The translations under genes were made by a program, and so were the position numbers. DNA of 64,000 nucleotides from Alkalibacter rhizosphaerae (lineage in GTDB: Bacteria > Bacillota > Clostridia > Eubacteriales > Alkalibacteraceae): positions 1,798,001-1,862,000 of the forward strand of contig NZ_CP071444.1 in the NCBI RefSeq assembly GCF_017352215.1, read 5' to 3'. Below, piece by piece: positions 28,865-38,294 of the stretch. The notes under the pieces were generated by a model. The model saw only the letters and a program-made list of their open reading frames with translations. It was not told the origin of the DNA and searched no databases. Numbering within the stretch: the stretch's first letter is position 1; every line of letters begins with the position of its first letter.

Positions 28865-31462
28865 ATGAACATGGACCGATTTACACAAAAGGCACAAATG
28901 GCCATCGCATCCAGCCAGGAGACGGCACTGCGCTACGATCATCAGGAAATCGATGCGGAACATCTCCACTATTCTCTGGTAAAACAGGAAGATGGCTTGA
29001 TTCCGAAATTGCTGGGATACATGGGAGTGGACGTGGATCTTTACAAAAAAGATTTGGAGAACCACTTGGAGACATTGCCGAAAATTTTCGGTAATGCAGG
29101 AAACAGCTACATGTCCCGAAGAATGAACCAGTTGCTGATCGCTGCCCAGGATGAAGCAGGACGGCTCCAAGACGAATACACCAGTGTGGAGCATCTCTAC
29201 ATGGCGATTTTAAAGGAAAAACACGCCGTGTCGGAGAAGTTGTTGAAGATCCACAATATCACCCTGGATCGCTTCATGGAAGCCTTAAGCAAGGTGCGCA
29301 GCGGACAGCGGGTGGTCTCCCAAAATCCGGAAGACACCTACGAAGCCCTTCGGCGTTTCGGGCGGGATCTGGTGGAGCAGGCAAAAGACGGTAAGCTGGA
29401 TCCGGTGATCGGACGAGACAGTGAGATCCGCAGGGTCGTTCGGATCCTGTCGAGAAGAACAAAAAACAACCCGGTCCTCATTGGTGAGCCGGGAGTGGGG
29501 AAGACGGCAGTCGTGGAAGGATTGGCACAGCGGATCCTCAAAGGGGACGTGCCGGAAGGATTGAAAGACAAGACGGTTTTTGCACTGGACATGGGATCTT
29601 TGATCGCCGGGGCGAAATACCGCGGAGAGTTTGAAGAACGGCTCAAAGCCGTATTGGATGAAGTGCAAAAATCCAATGGACGGATCCTCCTCTTTATCGA
29701 TGAGCTCCATACCATCGTCGGAGCAGGTAAAGCGGAAGGAGCCATGGATGCAGGCAACATTTTAAAGCCCATGCTGGCACGGGGTGAACTCCATTGCATC
29801 GGCGCCACCACACTGAATGAATACCGCCAGTATATTGAAAAAGACGCAGCGTTGGAACGCCGGTTCCAGCCGGTGATGGTGGACCAGCCTTCCGTAGAGG
29901 ATACCATTTCCATTCTTCGAGGATTGAAGGAAAAATTCGAGATCCATCACGGGGTGCGGATCACCGACAGTGCCCTTATTGCAAGTGCCGTTTTGTCCAA
30001 TCGTTACATCACAGAACGTTTCCTTCCGGACAAGGCCATCGATCTCATGGACGAAGCCGCCTCCATGATCCGAACGGAGATCGACAGCATGCCGGCGGAG
30101 TTGGATGAGCTGAGTCGCCGGATCATGCAGCTGGAGATCGAACGGGAGGCCATGAAGAAGGAAACGGATAAGGCCGCTCTGGAACGGTTGGAGGTCATCG
30201 AAAAGGACATTGCAGCACTCAAGGAAAAAAGCCAAGGCCTCTTGGCTCAATGGGAATTGGAAAAACAAAGCATCAAGGGAGAAAAAGAAATCAAGCAGGA
30301 GATCGAACAGGTCAATCACCAGATCGAAGAGGCGGAAAGAAATTACGATCTGGAAAAGTTGGCCCAACTCAAACATGGTGTTCTTCCCGGTTTGCTTCAG
30401 CAGTTAGAGAAGGCAAAGGAACCCATGGAGAGAAAGCTGCTCAAAGAAGAGGTGACAGAAGAAGAGATCGCCCAGATCGTATCCAAATGGACCGGGGTAC
30501 CCGTTTCTAAACTAATGGAGCAGGAAAAGGAAAAACTCCTTCATTTGGCGGATATTCTCCACCATCGGGTCATCGGTCAGGATGAAGCGGTGGAAGCGGT
30601 CAGCGATGCCGTGATACGTGCCCGGTCCGGCCTCAAGGACATGAACAAGCCTATTGGATCTTTCATATTTCTGGGTCCTACTGGAGTCGGGAAAACAGAA
30701 CTGGCAAAATCCCTGGCAGAGGCATTGTTCGACAATGAAGAAAACATCATTCGAATCGACATGTCCGAATACATGGAAAAGCATGCCGTATCCCGTCTGA
30801 TTGGAGCGCCTCCCGGCTATGTGGGATATGAAGAAGGAGGGCAATTGACGGAGCGGGTCCGAAGAAAACCATACAGCGTTATACTTTTTGATGAGATCGA
30901 AAAGGCCCATCCTGAAGTCTTCAACGTACTGCTCCAGCTGCTGGACGACGGGCGATTGACGGATTCCCAGGGGAGAACGGTAAACTTCAAAAATACCGTA
31001 GTGATCATGACATCCAACATCGGCAGTGAACTTCTTTTGGAAGGCATCGACATCCAAGGCGATATTCCGGAAGAGGTCCGGGATCAGGTCATGAATCGGA
31101 TGCAGCGTCATTTCAAGCCGGAATTTTTGAATCGCATCGATGACGTAGTTTTATTCAAACCATTGAAGAAAGAGGAGATCATCCGCATCATCGATCTGGC
31201 CTTGAGGGATGTGGAAGACCGGCTGGCAGATCGAAAGATCGGTCTGGTCGTAGAAAAGGATGCAAAAGACTGGATCGCCGAGCAGTCCTATTCCACCGTG
31301 TATGGAGCAAGACCGGTGAAGCGATATCTGCAGAAAAATGTGGAAACGGTTTTGGGCAAGATGATCATTGGAGGGAGCCTTCAGGAAGGTATGACGGTTC
31401 GCTTGACCCTGGAAGAAGGGGCGTTGAATTTTTATCTGGAGGAGCGAGGCGAAAAACCATGA
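28865..31462 (+). CDS. clpB: ClpB protein disaggregase
   Basis: 865 residues from ATG 28865 (6 bp after GGAGGG; ATG 28859 is too close). Order: Clp N domain (1-145), AAA-1 with GEPGVGKTA and [14 protein letters not shown], coiled-coil middle domain (about 400-520), AAA-2 with GPTGVGKTE and [10 protein letters not shown], and the C-terminal D2-small domain. The presence of the middle domain and absence of a ClpP-binding loop mark ClpB rather than ClpA/C. With DnaK and DnaJ it pulls proteins from aggregates. Its last codons overlap corA by four bases, so the two are translationally coupled. Confidence 0.96.
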   Translation: MNMDRFTQKAQMAIASSQETALRYDHQEIDAEHLHYSLVKQEDGLIPKLLGYMGVDVDLYKKDLENHLETLPKIFGNAGNSYMSRRMNQLLIAAQDEAGRLQDEYTSVEHLYMAILKEKHAVSEKLLKIHNITLDRFMEALSKVRSGQRVVSQNPEDTYEALRRFGRDLVEQAKDGKLDPVIGRDSEIRRVVRILSRRTKNNPVLIGEPGVGKTAVVEGLAQRILKGDVPEGLKDKTVFALDMGSLIAGAKYRGEFEERLKAVLDEVQKSNGRILLFIDELHTIVGAGKAEGAMDAGNILKPMLARGELHCIGATTLNEYRQYIEKDAALERRFQPVMVDQPSVEDTISILRGLKEKFEIHHGVRITDSALIASAVLSNRYITERFLPDKAIDLMDEAASMIRTEIDSMPAELDELSRRIMQLEIEREAMKKETDKAALERLEVIEKDIAALKEKSQGLLAQWELEKQSIKGEKEIKQEIEQVNHQIEEAERNYDLEKLAQLKHGVLPGLLQQLEKAKEPMERKLLKEEVTEEEIAQIVSKWTGVPVSKLMEQEKEKLLHLADILHHRVIGQDEAVEAVSDAVIRARSGLKDMNKPIGSFIFLGPTGVGKTELAKSLAEALFDNEENIIRIDMSEYMEKHAVSRLIGAPPGYVGYEEGGQLTERVRRKPYSVILFDEIEKAHPEVFNVLLQLLDDGRLTDSQGRTVNFKNTVVIMTSNIGSELLLEGIDIQGDIPEEVRDQVMNRMQRHFKPEFLNRIDDVVLFKPLKKEEIIRIIDLALRDVEDRLADRKIGLVVEKDAKDWIAEQSYSTVYGARPVKRYLQKNVETVLGKMIIGGSLQEGMTVRLTLEEGALNFYLEERGEKP

Positions 31463-32415
31463 TCCAAATCACGGCATTTGCCAATGGCAGGTGGATCCAT
31501 CCGGATTCTCTGGAAGCCTTGGATATGGAGGGATTTCAATGTTGTTGGGTGGATTTTGCCCATCCCACTTCCCAGGAAGTGGAGTATCTGGACAACTATT
31601 TTCATTTTCATCCCCTTGCCATTGAAGACTGCCTCCATTGGCTTCAGCGGCCCAAAGTGGATTTTTACGAGGAGTACAGCTTTTTTGTCCTCCATGCCAT
31701 GAACAAGGAATCCCTGTCTCCCGACGAGGTCAATTTGTTTGTTGCCGACCGTTTTGTAGTGACCTATCATGAAAAAGATGAGCTGGAGGAATTGGCGTTT
31801 GTCCGGGAAACCATTAAAGAAGAAGGAGCTCCGGCCTGGAAAGAAGGAAACATGTACGTGGCTTATCTGATCATGGACACCATTGTAGACGGCTATTTCC
31901 CAGCCGTTTTTGAGCTGGAGGACCGTTTGAAGGAATTTGACGACCTGGATCGGCAAAAAAACGGCAAGGATCAGATACAAATGTTGTATACTGTTCGTGG
32001 GGATCTATTTAAACTGCGAAGGACCGTTCATGGAATGAGCGACATGCTATATCGGATGCTCCACACCAGCCATGCAAAGAGATTTTCAGAAAATCAATGG
32101 TATTTTGACAACATCTACGATCACTTGATCAAGATCGGTGAGACCATCGATGCAAATCGGGAAATGACGTCCGATATTCGGGACAGCCTCATTTCTCTTC
32201 ATGCAGACCGGATGAACAGCGTCATGACCTTGCTGACGGTGATCACCACCATTTTCATCCCACTGACCTTTATTACGGGAATCTATGGAATGAACTTTAG
32301 AAACATGCCGGAAACACAACACCCTTACGGATATTTCTTCATCTTGGGGATCATGTTTATTGGCGGATTCGCCATGTACAAGTGGTTCAAAAAAAAGGGT
32401 TGGTTTAATTTTTAA
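31459..32415 (+). CDS. corA: CorA-family magnesium transporter
   Basis: 318 residues. A large N-terminal cytoplasmic funnel domain precedes two C-terminal membrane helices. The first helix ends in the signature ITGIYGMNF (Gly-Met-Asn) that forms the outer pore mouth, followed by the basic tail [13 protein letters not shown]. CorA pentamers conduct Mg2+, and sometimes Co2+ or Ni2+, down the membrane potential. The start overlaps the clpB stop (ATGA). Confidence 0.93.
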   Translation: MIQITAFANGRWIHPDSLEALDMEGFQCCWVDFAHPTSQEVEYLDNYFHFHPLAIEDCLHWLQRPKVDFYEEYSFFVLHAMNKESLSPDEVNLFVADRFVVTYHEKDELEELAFVRETIKEEGAPAWKEGNMYVAYLIMDTIVDGYFPAVFELEDRLKEFDDLDRQKNGKDQIQMLYTVRGDLFKLRRTVHGMSDMLYRMLHTSHAKRFSENQWYFDNIYDHLIKIGETIDANREMTSDIRDSLISLHADRMNSVMTLLTVITTIFIPLTFITGIYGMNFRNMPETQHPYGYFFILGIMFIGGFAMYKWFKKKGWFNF

Positions 32416-32431
32416 TAACGGGAGGATGCCA

Positions 32432-32770
32432 ATGGCAACGTACACAGAAGGACACATGTTGAAAATTTTTATCGGAGAGTCGGAAATGTACAACCACGAA
32501 ACTTTGTATCACGCCATCATACTGAAGTTGAAAGAGTATGGTGTCTCCGGGGCCACCACATTGCGGGGAATCGAAGGCTTTGGCCAGAACAATCGACGAA
32601 GTCACAAACCATTGCACATGCTTTCCGGGGATCTGCCCATCGTTATCGAAGTCATTGATACGCCGGAAAGGATCGATGCCATTTTGGAAGTGATCCAACC
32701 CATGGTCAAAGAGGGAATGATCGCCAGGATCCACAACGTGGAGATCATTCATAGCGATTCGTCCATTTGA
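32432..32770 (+). CDS. DUF190 PII-like protein
   Basis: 112 residues from ATG 32432, 6 bp after GGGAGG; ATG 32426 abuts the ribosome site. It matches the DUF190 family: MLKIFIGESEMYNHETLYHA, then GVSGATTLRGIEGFGQNN and LPIVIEVIDTPERID. The fold is PII-like (ferredoxin-like trimer) and such proteins often sit beside ion channels such as CrcB as small-molecule sensors. Here it is 16 bp after corA, so a regulatory partnership with Mg2+ transport is a reasonable guess. No ligand is known from sequence. Confidence 0.85.
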   Translation: MATYTEGHMLKIFIGESEMYNHETLYHAIILKLKEYGVSGATTLRGIEGFGQNNRRSHKPLHMLSGDLPIVIEVIDTPERIDAILEVIQPMVKEGMIARIHNVEIIHSDSSI

Positions 32771-32845
32771 ACTATTTGTTGCATTGACCAGGAAGATATG
32801 ATACACTTTGGTCAACAGAATAATTCGAGCCAGTGTAAAAGTGAG

Positions 32846-32893
32846 GCCGTGCAGACAGTTGTCTTTCGACAGTTGTTTGTAGCGGCTTTTTTG
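32846..32893 (+). terminator. Leader hairpin upstream of the glp-type operon (attenuator or terminator)
   Basis: A long stem-loop: GCCG/CGGC, CAGACA/TGTTTG and GTTGTC/GACAGT stack around a TTTC loop, then six T. It ends 53 bp before the oxidoreductase start and 76 bp after the DUF190 stop. It could end the corA operon or be an antitermination site of the kind GlpP uses on glycerol operons. A promoter-like TTGCAT-17-TACACT lies before it. Confidence 0.6.
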
Positions 32894-32945
32894 TTTTTTA
32901 CAAACCGGAGTTAGCGGTTTGAATGATGAATCGAGGAGTGATCAA

Positions 32946-34394
32946 ATGTATGACGTGTTGATTATCGGAGCAGGCGTGGTAGGATGTGCGGTGGCAAGAG
33001 AGTTGTCCCGATTTGATTTGTCCGTGGGCGTATTGGAAAAGGATTCCGATGTGAGCAACGGCACCAGCAAGGCAAACAGCGGGATCGTCCATGGTGGATA
33101 CGACGGGGAGCCGGGTACGTTAAAGGCCAGACTGGGCGTGGATGGAAACGCCATGTTCAAGGAACTGGACAAGGACCTCCAGTTTGGTTTTAACAAGTGC
33201 GGATCCTATGTTTTGGCGTTTGATGAGAACGACCATGAAGAATTGAAAAAACTGTACGAAAAAGGCATGAAAAACAACACAAGAAACATCTCCCTGGTGG
33301 GTCGGGATTTTGTGTTGGCCAATGAACCCAACGTAAATCCCAACATACACTCCGCCTTGTATTGCGGCAGCGCCGGCATCATTTCTCCTTTTGAATTTAC
33401 CATCGCCCTGGCGGAGAATGCAGGAGACAACGGGGTGGAGTTTCATTTGGAAACGCCGGTCACCGCCATCAAAAAAGGGGGATCCGGATACCTGGTATAC
33501 AGTGGAAATCAGGTGTTCCAAACCCGATTCGTCGTCAATGCCGCCGGATTATACAGCGATGTCATTGCGGGGATGGCAGGTGCCGGTTCCTTTAAGATCA
33601 CCCCCAGAAAAGGAGAGTATCTGCTCTTTGACAAGGAAGTGGGAGGTACGGTGGGGTCTGTGTTGTTTCAAACGCCGAAAAAGGATTCCAAGGGGATCCT
33701 GGTCACGCCGACGATCCACGGGAACCTGATGATCGGTCCCAATGCCCAGCATGTGGATGACAAGGAATCCCTGCTTACCACCAGGGAAGGATTGCAGGAA
33801 GTGGCGACCCAGGCGAGACGGACGGTGCCGAAGCTGGACATGAGCAAAGTGATCACTCAATATGCGGGGCTTCGATCCTCCCTGGAGACCTATGATTTCA
33901 TCATGGAAGAAACCTTGACCGGTTTCATCAATCTGGTGGGCATCGATTCACCGGGACTCACTTCCTCTCCAGCCATGGCAAAAGAAGTCGTAGGGATGCT
34001 GGATGATGCCGGATTGGCAATGAAAGAAAAGAAGAACTACATCTCTTACCGGGCGCCTTACATTCGAATGGATCGGATGTCCAATGAAGAGATCAATGAA
34101 CTGATCGTCCAGGATCGGCGATTTGGCAAGATCGTCTGTCGGTGTGAAAGCATCTCAGAGGGGGAGATCGTCGATGTCCTTCACCGATCCATCCCGGTGA
34201 GAAGCATCGACGGCATCAAGCGCAGGGCAAGAGTCACTTCCGGTCGATGCCAGGGCGGATTCTGCACTCCCCGGGTCATGGAGATCATGACGCGAGAACT
34301 TGATCTGGACATGCTGGAGATCACAAAAAACAACAAAGGTTCCAATATTCTGACGGGGATCACCAAAAAAGGACTGGGAGGGATGAAGAAATGA
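32946..34394 (+). CDS. FAD-dependent glycerol-3-phosphate dehydrogenase-type oxidoreductase with BFD domain
   Basis: 482 residues from ATG 32946, behind GAGGAGTGATCAA. N-terminal FAD motif VLIIGAGVVGCAVARELS, a DAO/GlpD-type catalytic domain to about residue 370, then a C-terminal [2Fe-2S] BFD-like domain with CRCESISEGEI and GRCQGGFC. Together with the next two genes it forms the three-gene set common in Clostridia and Thermotoga, taken to be an anaerobic glycerol-3-phosphate dehydrogenase (GlpA-like). Related proteins oxidise L-2-hydroxyglutarate, so the substrate is not proven. Its stop overlaps the next start (ATGA). Confidence 0.85.
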   Translation: MYDVLIIGAGVVGCAVARELSRFDLSVGVLEKDSDVSNGTSKANSGIVHGGYDGEPGTLKARLGVDGNAMFKELDKDLQFGFNKCGSYVLAFDENDHEELKKLYEKGMKNNTRNISLVGRDFVLANEPNVNPNIHSALYCGSAGIISPFEFTIALAENAGDNGVEFHLETPVTAIKKGGSGYLVYSGNQVFQTRFVVNAAGLYSDVIAGMAGAGSFKITPRKGEYLLFDKEVGGTVGSVLFQTPKKDSKGILVTPTIHGNLMIGPNAQHVDDKESLLTTREGLQEVATQARRTVPKLDMSKVITQYAGLRSSLETYDFIMEETLTGFINLVGIDSPGLTSSPAMAKEVVGMLDDAGLAMKEKKNYISYRAPYIRMDRMSNEEINELIVQDRRFGKIVCRCESISEGEIVDVLHRSIPVRSIDGIKRRARVTSGRCQGGFCTPRVMEIMTRELDLDMLEITKNNKGSNILTGITKKGLGGMKK

Positions 34395-35650
34395 TCTACG
34401 ATATCATTGTAGTAGGCGGCGGTCCGGCTGGATTGGCGGCGGCCGTTACAGCATACGAAGCAGGCGTGGAAAAGATCTTGGTCGTAGAGCGGGACTACAT
34501 GCTTGGCGGCATTCTCAACCAGTGTATCCATAACGGTTTCGGCCTGCACAAGTTCAAGGAGGAATTGACCGGACCGGAATACAGCCAGCGCTATATTCGG
34601 CGGCTGCAGGAGTCGTCCATCGAGGTGGCAACGGAAACCATGGTGCTTAAAGTGACTGCCGACAAGGAAGTCCATACCCTTAGCGAAAAAAATGGATTCC
34701 AGGTTTTAAAAGCCAAAAGCGTGATCCTGGCCATGGGATGTCGGGAGCGTACCAGGGGAGCCATCAACATTGCAGGAGACCGTCCTTCCGGCGTATTTAC
34801 CGCAGGAACGGCCCAACGATTCATCAACCTGGAAGGGTTCATGCCCGGCAGGGAGGTGGTGATCTTGGGTTCGGGAGACATCGGATTGATCATGGCCAGA
34901 AGAATGACCCTGGAGGGTGCAAAAGTCAAAGGGGTCTATGAATTGATGCCGTATTCCAACGGATTGACCAGAAACATCGTCCAATGCCTGGATGATTTTG
35001 ATATTCCCCTTCACTTGAGTCACACCATACTTTCCATACACGGGAAGAGTCGTCTGGAAGGAGTGACGGTGGCACAAGTGGACGAGAATCGAAAACCCAT
35101 AGATGGAACGGAAGAATATGTTGCTTGCGACACCCTGTTGCTCTCCGTAGGACTGATCCCTGAAAACGAGTTGTCCAATCAATGCGGCATTCACATGGAT
35201 CCGACAACCAAGGGGCCGGTGGTCACCCAGACAAGAGAAACTTCCGTACCCGGAATCTTCGCCTGCGGCAACGTGCTCCATGTCCACGATCTGGTGGATT
35301 ACGTATCCGAGGAGGCGGAGACGGCGGCCATGGGTGCTGTCGAGTACATTAAAAATGCATCCGAAAAAGGTGATTTTGCAAAAACCGTCGGGACAGCCGG
35401 GATCACTTATGTGGTCCCCCAGTCGGTGGAGATCACGAAAGACACCCAGCGGACCAAAATGTACATGCGGGTGGATCGGGTCTATGCAAATGCCTCTATA
35501 GAAGCAACGGTGGATGGAAAAGTCCTACTCTCCAAAAAGTTTGAACGGTTGATGCCGGGAGAGATGGCCAGCTTGCAAGTACCAGGGAATGTACTGGACC
35601 AGGCTGCCGGCAAGGAATTGGTTTTTCAGGTGCAGGGAGGTGAGAAGTGA
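34391..35650 (+). CDS. FAD/NAD(P)-binding pyridine nucleotide-disulfide-type oxidoreductase subunit
   Basis: 419 residues. N-terminal FAD site IIVVGGGPAGLAAAVTAYEAG, a second dinucleotide site EVVILGSGDIGLIMARRM near residue 155, and SVPGIFACGNVLHVHDLVDYV, the conserved FAD-contact region. A CxxC redox pair of disulfide reductases is not evident. It is the middle gene of the glp-type trio, overlapping the preceding stop by four bases and the next start by one. It probably passes electrons from the dehydrogenase subunit to NAD+ or another carrier. Confidence 0.85.
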   Translation: MIYDIIVVGGGPAGLAAAVTAYEAGVEKILVVERDYMLGGILNQCIHNGFGLHKFKEELTGPEYSQRYIRRLQESSIEVATETMVLKVTADKEVHTLSEKNGFQVLKAKSVILAMGCRERTRGAINIAGDRPSGVFTAGTAQRFINLEGFMPGREVVILGSGDIGLIMARRMTLEGAKVKGVYELMPYSNGLTRNIVQCLDDFDIPLHLSHTILSIHGKSRLEGVTVAQVDENRKPIDGTEEYVACDTLLLSVGLIPENELSNQCGIHMDPTTKGPVVTQTRETSVPGIFACGNVLHVHDLVDYVSEEAETAAMGAVEYIKNASEKGDFAKTVGTAGITYVVPQSVEITKDTQRTKMYMRVDRVYANASIEATVDGKVLLSKKFERLMPGEMASLQVPGNVLDQAAGKELVFQVQGGEK

Positions 35651-36012
35651 TGGAGAAAAACTTTACCTGTGTGGTTTGTCCCATCGGTTGTTCTCTTCAT
35701 GTAAAAGAGGAGAAGGATGGAAGCATCGACGTGACCGGAAATCGATGCAAGCGTGGACTGGATTACGGGATCAACGAATGGACGGATCCCAGAAGGATCG
35801 TCACCTCCACCATTGGCGTTGTGGGCGGACTGGAACCGGTGACTTCCGTAAAAACAGTCTCCCCCATCCCAAAAGGGCGGATCATGGAATTGATGGACAT
35901 GTTGAACAAGGTGATGGTAGAGGCGCCGTGTTCCGAAGGAATGGTGGTCCTGGAAGGCATATTTGGAGAAGACAACGATGTAGTGGTCACCCGGGACGTC
36001 GTAAAAGGATGA
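35650..36012 (+). CDS. DUF1667 iron-sulfur-type small protein
   Basis: 120 residues from ATG 35650, which shares bases with the preceding TGA (TGATG); RBS GGAGGTG. The N-terminus [14 protein letters not shown] and a later GNRCKRG supply four cysteines, likely a small Fe-S or zinc site. DUF1667 is the regular third member of this oxidoreductase operon and is presumed to be the electron-transfer subunit. Followed by a strong terminator. Confidence 0.87.
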   Translation: MEKNFTCVVCPIGCSLHVKEEKDGSIDVTGNRCKRGLDYGINEWTDPRRIVTSTIGVVGGLEPVTSVKTVSPIPKGRIMELMDMLNKVMVEAPCSEGMVVLEGIFGEDNDVVVTRDVVKG

Positions 36013-36017
36013 TATTG

Positions 36018-36057
36018 GGCACATTCGCTTTTTTTTCGAATGTGCCTCTTTTTTTTA
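36018..36057 (+). terminator. Terminator of the glp-type operon
   Basis: Perfect 10-bp stem GGCACATTCG/CGAATGTGCC with a T-rich loop, followed by TC and a long T run. Confidence 0.92.
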
Positions 36058-36086
36058 TTTACATCAAAAAAGAATTGGTGTACACT
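36058..36086 (+). promoter_or_regulatory. Promoter of the pyr operon
   Basis: TTTACA, 17 bp, TACACT, starting directly after the preceding terminator. Confidence 0.6.
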
Positions 36087-36107
36087 ATAGTAGGAATTTA
36101 CCTTTAA

Positions 36108-36132
36108 GTTGGTCCTGTGAGGCTGGTAAGGT
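36108..36132 (+). promoter_or_regulatory. PyrR-binding loop of the pyr attenuator
   Basis: GGTCCTGTGAGGCTGGTAAG matches the conserved PyrR-binding RNA (TCCNGNGAGGCT ... AAGG). With UMP, PyrR would hold this anti-antiterminator and allow the downstream terminator to form. Confidence 0.88.
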
Positions 36133-36151
36133 GATGCATAGAGTCGTACGC

Positions 36152-36190
36152 AGAATCTTTTTACCATGCCGTAAAAAGATTTTTTTTTTG
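36152..36190 (+). terminator. pyr attenuator terminator
   Basis: AATCTTTTTAC pairs with GTAAAAAGATT around CATGCC and is followed by about nine T. It ends about 35 bp before the pyrR start. Confidence 0.9.
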
Positions 36191-36223
36191 TGCAGAAACC
36201 ATTGGTTGAAAAGGAGGGTGGAC

Positions 36224-36766
36224 ATGACCGATCGGATCGAAATTCTGGATGAGAGTGCACTTCAACGGGCCATCACGAGAATTTCCCATGAAATCGTGGA
36301 AAAAAACAAAGGGATCGAAGGTTTGGTCATTTTGGGCATACGAACACGGGGCATGCCCATTGCCAAGCGGATCGCGGAAAACATCGAATCCTTTGAGAAT
36401 GGGAAGGTGGTTTTGGGTTCGGTGGACATCACAGCCTATCGAGACGACAAGGAAGAGACTGGGGAAAACCGAAGATCAAGCCGCATCGATGTGGATGTAA
36501 AAGACAAAAATGTGGTATTGGTAGACGATGTCATCTACACCGGACGAACCTGCCGGGCGGCCATCAATGCAGTCATGGACAAGGGCCGTCCCCAAAAGAT
36601 CCAACTGGCTGTCGTCATCGACCGGGGACATCGGGAACTTCCCATTCGACCGGATTACACAGGGAAGAACGTTCCCACATCCAGGGAAGAAATGATCCAA
36701 GTCTTGTTGAAGGAACAAGATGGAAAAGATGCAGTGGTATTAACAAAAAGAGGAGGAATAGAATGA
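36224..36766 (+). CDS. pyrR: PyrR bifunctional pyr RNA-binding attenuator / uracil phosphoribosyltransferase
   Basis: 180 residues from ATG 36224 behind AAAAGGAGGG. The PRPP-binding loop is [18 protein letters not shown] (about 95-112). Other PyrR-typical parts are [15 protein letters not shown] and [20 protein letters not shown]. It binds pyr mRNA leaders when UMP is high and has weak uracil phosphoribosyltransferase activity. Its own leader contains the binding site and terminator, so it autoregulates together with the uracil permease, whose start overlaps its stop (ATGA). Confidence 0.95.
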   Translation: MTDRIEILDESALQRAITRISHEIVEKNKGIEGLVILGIRTRGMPIAKRIAENIESFENGKVVLGSVDITAYRDDKEETGENRRSSRIDVDVKDKNVVLVDDVIYTGRTCRAAINAVMDKGRPQKIQLAVVIDRGHRELPIRPDYTGKNVPTSREEMIQVLLKEQDGKDAVVLTKRGGIE

Positions 36767-38004
36767 ACACACTATCAGCAGGGAAAAAAGCGATCTTAGG
36801 GTTTCAGCACTTGTTGGCCATGTTTGGGGCCACGGTGCTGGTGCCGATCTTGACGGGAATGGACACATCGGTGGCTCTTCTCAGTGCAGGTTTGGGTACA
36901 TTGATTTTTCACGCAGTGACAAAGAGAAAGGTTCCGGTATTTTTGGGATCCAGTTTTGCATTTATAGGAGCCTTGGCCATGACCCTGTCCCAATACGGTA
37001 TCGGATCGGTAAAAGGCGGAGTCATTGGAGCGGGCATCGTTTATGTCTTGATGGCCTGGATCATACAAATTGCCGGAGCAGATACGATCCGTTCCTTCTT
37101 TCCTCCCATCGTCACCGGTCCGGTGATCATCGTAATCGGTCTGCGGTTAAGCCCTGTAGCATTGAGCATGGCCGGTTATGCTTATGATGGAGCCACCCAG
37201 ACGGGGTCTGTGGACGGGAAATCCATCATCGTTGCATCCATCGTTATCCTAACCATGATCATCGTATCCATTTTTGCCAAAGGATTTTTCAAACTGGTAC
37301 CGATTTTAGCGTCTGTCGTCGTCGGTTATATCGCCGCAGCTGCCATGGGGATGGTAAACTTTACGGGCATCCAGGAAGCCGGCTGGTTGGGAATGTCCGG
37401 TGTTGCCTGGGAAACGGTCACAACATTGCCGACATTCAATCTGGCTGCCATTACTGCCATCGCGCCTATCGCCATGGTCATATTCATTGAACACTTTGGG
37501 GACATTACTACCAATGGTGCCGTTGTCGGTAAAGACTTCTTTAAAGATCCTGGTGTCCATCGCACCATGCTGGGTGACGGACTTGCAACCATTCTTGCCG
37601 GATTTCTTGGTGGACCGGCCAATACCACCTACAGCGAAAACACGGGAGTATTGGCGGTCACAAAAGTATACGATCCCTCCGTATTGCGACTAGCAGCCAT
37701 TTTTGCCATCGTCTTGAGCCTGATCGGCAAATTTGGGGCATTGATCAACTCCATACCTACAGCTGTCATGGGTGGAGTCAGCATCATCCTTTTCGGTATG
37801 ATCGCCAGCGTTGGCGTTCGGACCATGGTGGAAGCCCAACTGGATTTTGCCCACAGCAGAAATTTGATCATTGCATCCTTGATCCTGGTTACCGGGATCG
37901 CCATTGACAATATATTCATCGGTGGAACCTTGTCCATCTCCGGACTGGCCATTGCTGCATTTATTGGGATCGTATTGAACAAGGTCCTTCCTTCGGATAT
38001 TTGA
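36763..38004 (+). CDS. uraA: Uracil permease (UraA/PyrP, NCS2 family)
   Basis: 413 residues with about 14 membrane spans, starting [21 protein letters not shown], the typical NCS2 opening. Family-specific blocks include [13 protein letters not shown] and the substrate-site helices [13 protein letters not shown]-like ([18 protein letters not shown]) and [20 protein letters not shown]. It takes up uracil with a proton. Translationally coupled to pyrR and under its attenuator, so it is expressed when pyrimidines are short. Confidence 0.93.
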   Translation: MNTLSAGKKAILGFQHLLAMFGATVLVPILTGMDTSVALLSAGLGTLIFHAVTKRKVPVFLGSSFAFIGALAMTLSQYGIGSVKGGVIGAGIVYVLMAWIIQIAGADTIRSFFPPIVTGPVIIVIGLRLSPVALSMAGYAYDGATQTGSVDGKSIIVASIVILTMIIVSIFAKGFFKLVPILASVVVGYIAAAAMGMVNFTGIQEAGWLGMSGVAWETVTTLPTFNLAAITAIAPIAMVIFIEHFGDITTNGAVVGKDFFKDPGVHRTMLGDGLATILAGFLGGPANTTYSENTGVLAVTKVYDPSVLRLAAIFAIVLSLIGKFGALINSIPTAVMGGVSIILFGMIASVGVRTMVEAQLDFAHSRNLIIASLILVTGIAIDNIFIGGTLSISGLAIAAFIGIVLNKVLPSDI

Positions 38005-38045
38005 TCTGTTGAATTTGGAAAAAAATAAGAGCCGTTTTTAAAATT

Positions 38046-38104
38046 GCCTCCCAGGCGGAACCTCCGATTCATTGGAATTGGATGATCTGCTTGGGAGTTT
38101 TTTT
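38046..38104 (+). terminator. Terminator of the pyr operon
   Basis: Outer stem CTCCCA/TGGGAG and inner stem CCGATTC/GAATTGG with an ATTG loop, followed by seven T. Confidence 0.7.
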
Positions 38105-38188
38105 AACTTGGAAAATAAAAAAACACAATAGGTCGAAAATGAACATTGTGTTAAAAATTGTAAAACTTTAAACGATATTAAAATTCAT

Positions 38189-38217
38189 TTGAAATATCAA
38201 ATCAAAAAATGTATAAT
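38189..38217 (+). promoter_or_regulatory. Promoter of the GPH transporter gene
   Basis: TTGAAA, 17 bp, TATAAT, about 78 bp before the TTG start. Confidence 0.65.
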
Positions 38218-38236
38218 AAATTATAAAAATGAAATG

Positions 38237-38262
38237 AGTATGACATTTACAATGTCTATACT
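38237..38262 (+). promoter_or_regulatory. Dyad downstream of the GPH promoter, possible operator
   Basis: AGTATGACATT and AATGTCTATACT form an imperfect inverted repeat with a 3-base centre, about 20 bp after the -10 box. A second inverted repeat, AACACAAT (38122-38129) with ATTGTGTT (38145-38152), lies upstream of the promoter. Regulator unknown. Confidence 0.4.
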
Positions 38263-38294
38263 TGTTTCAAAAAAAATATAAAGGAGTGATTTTT

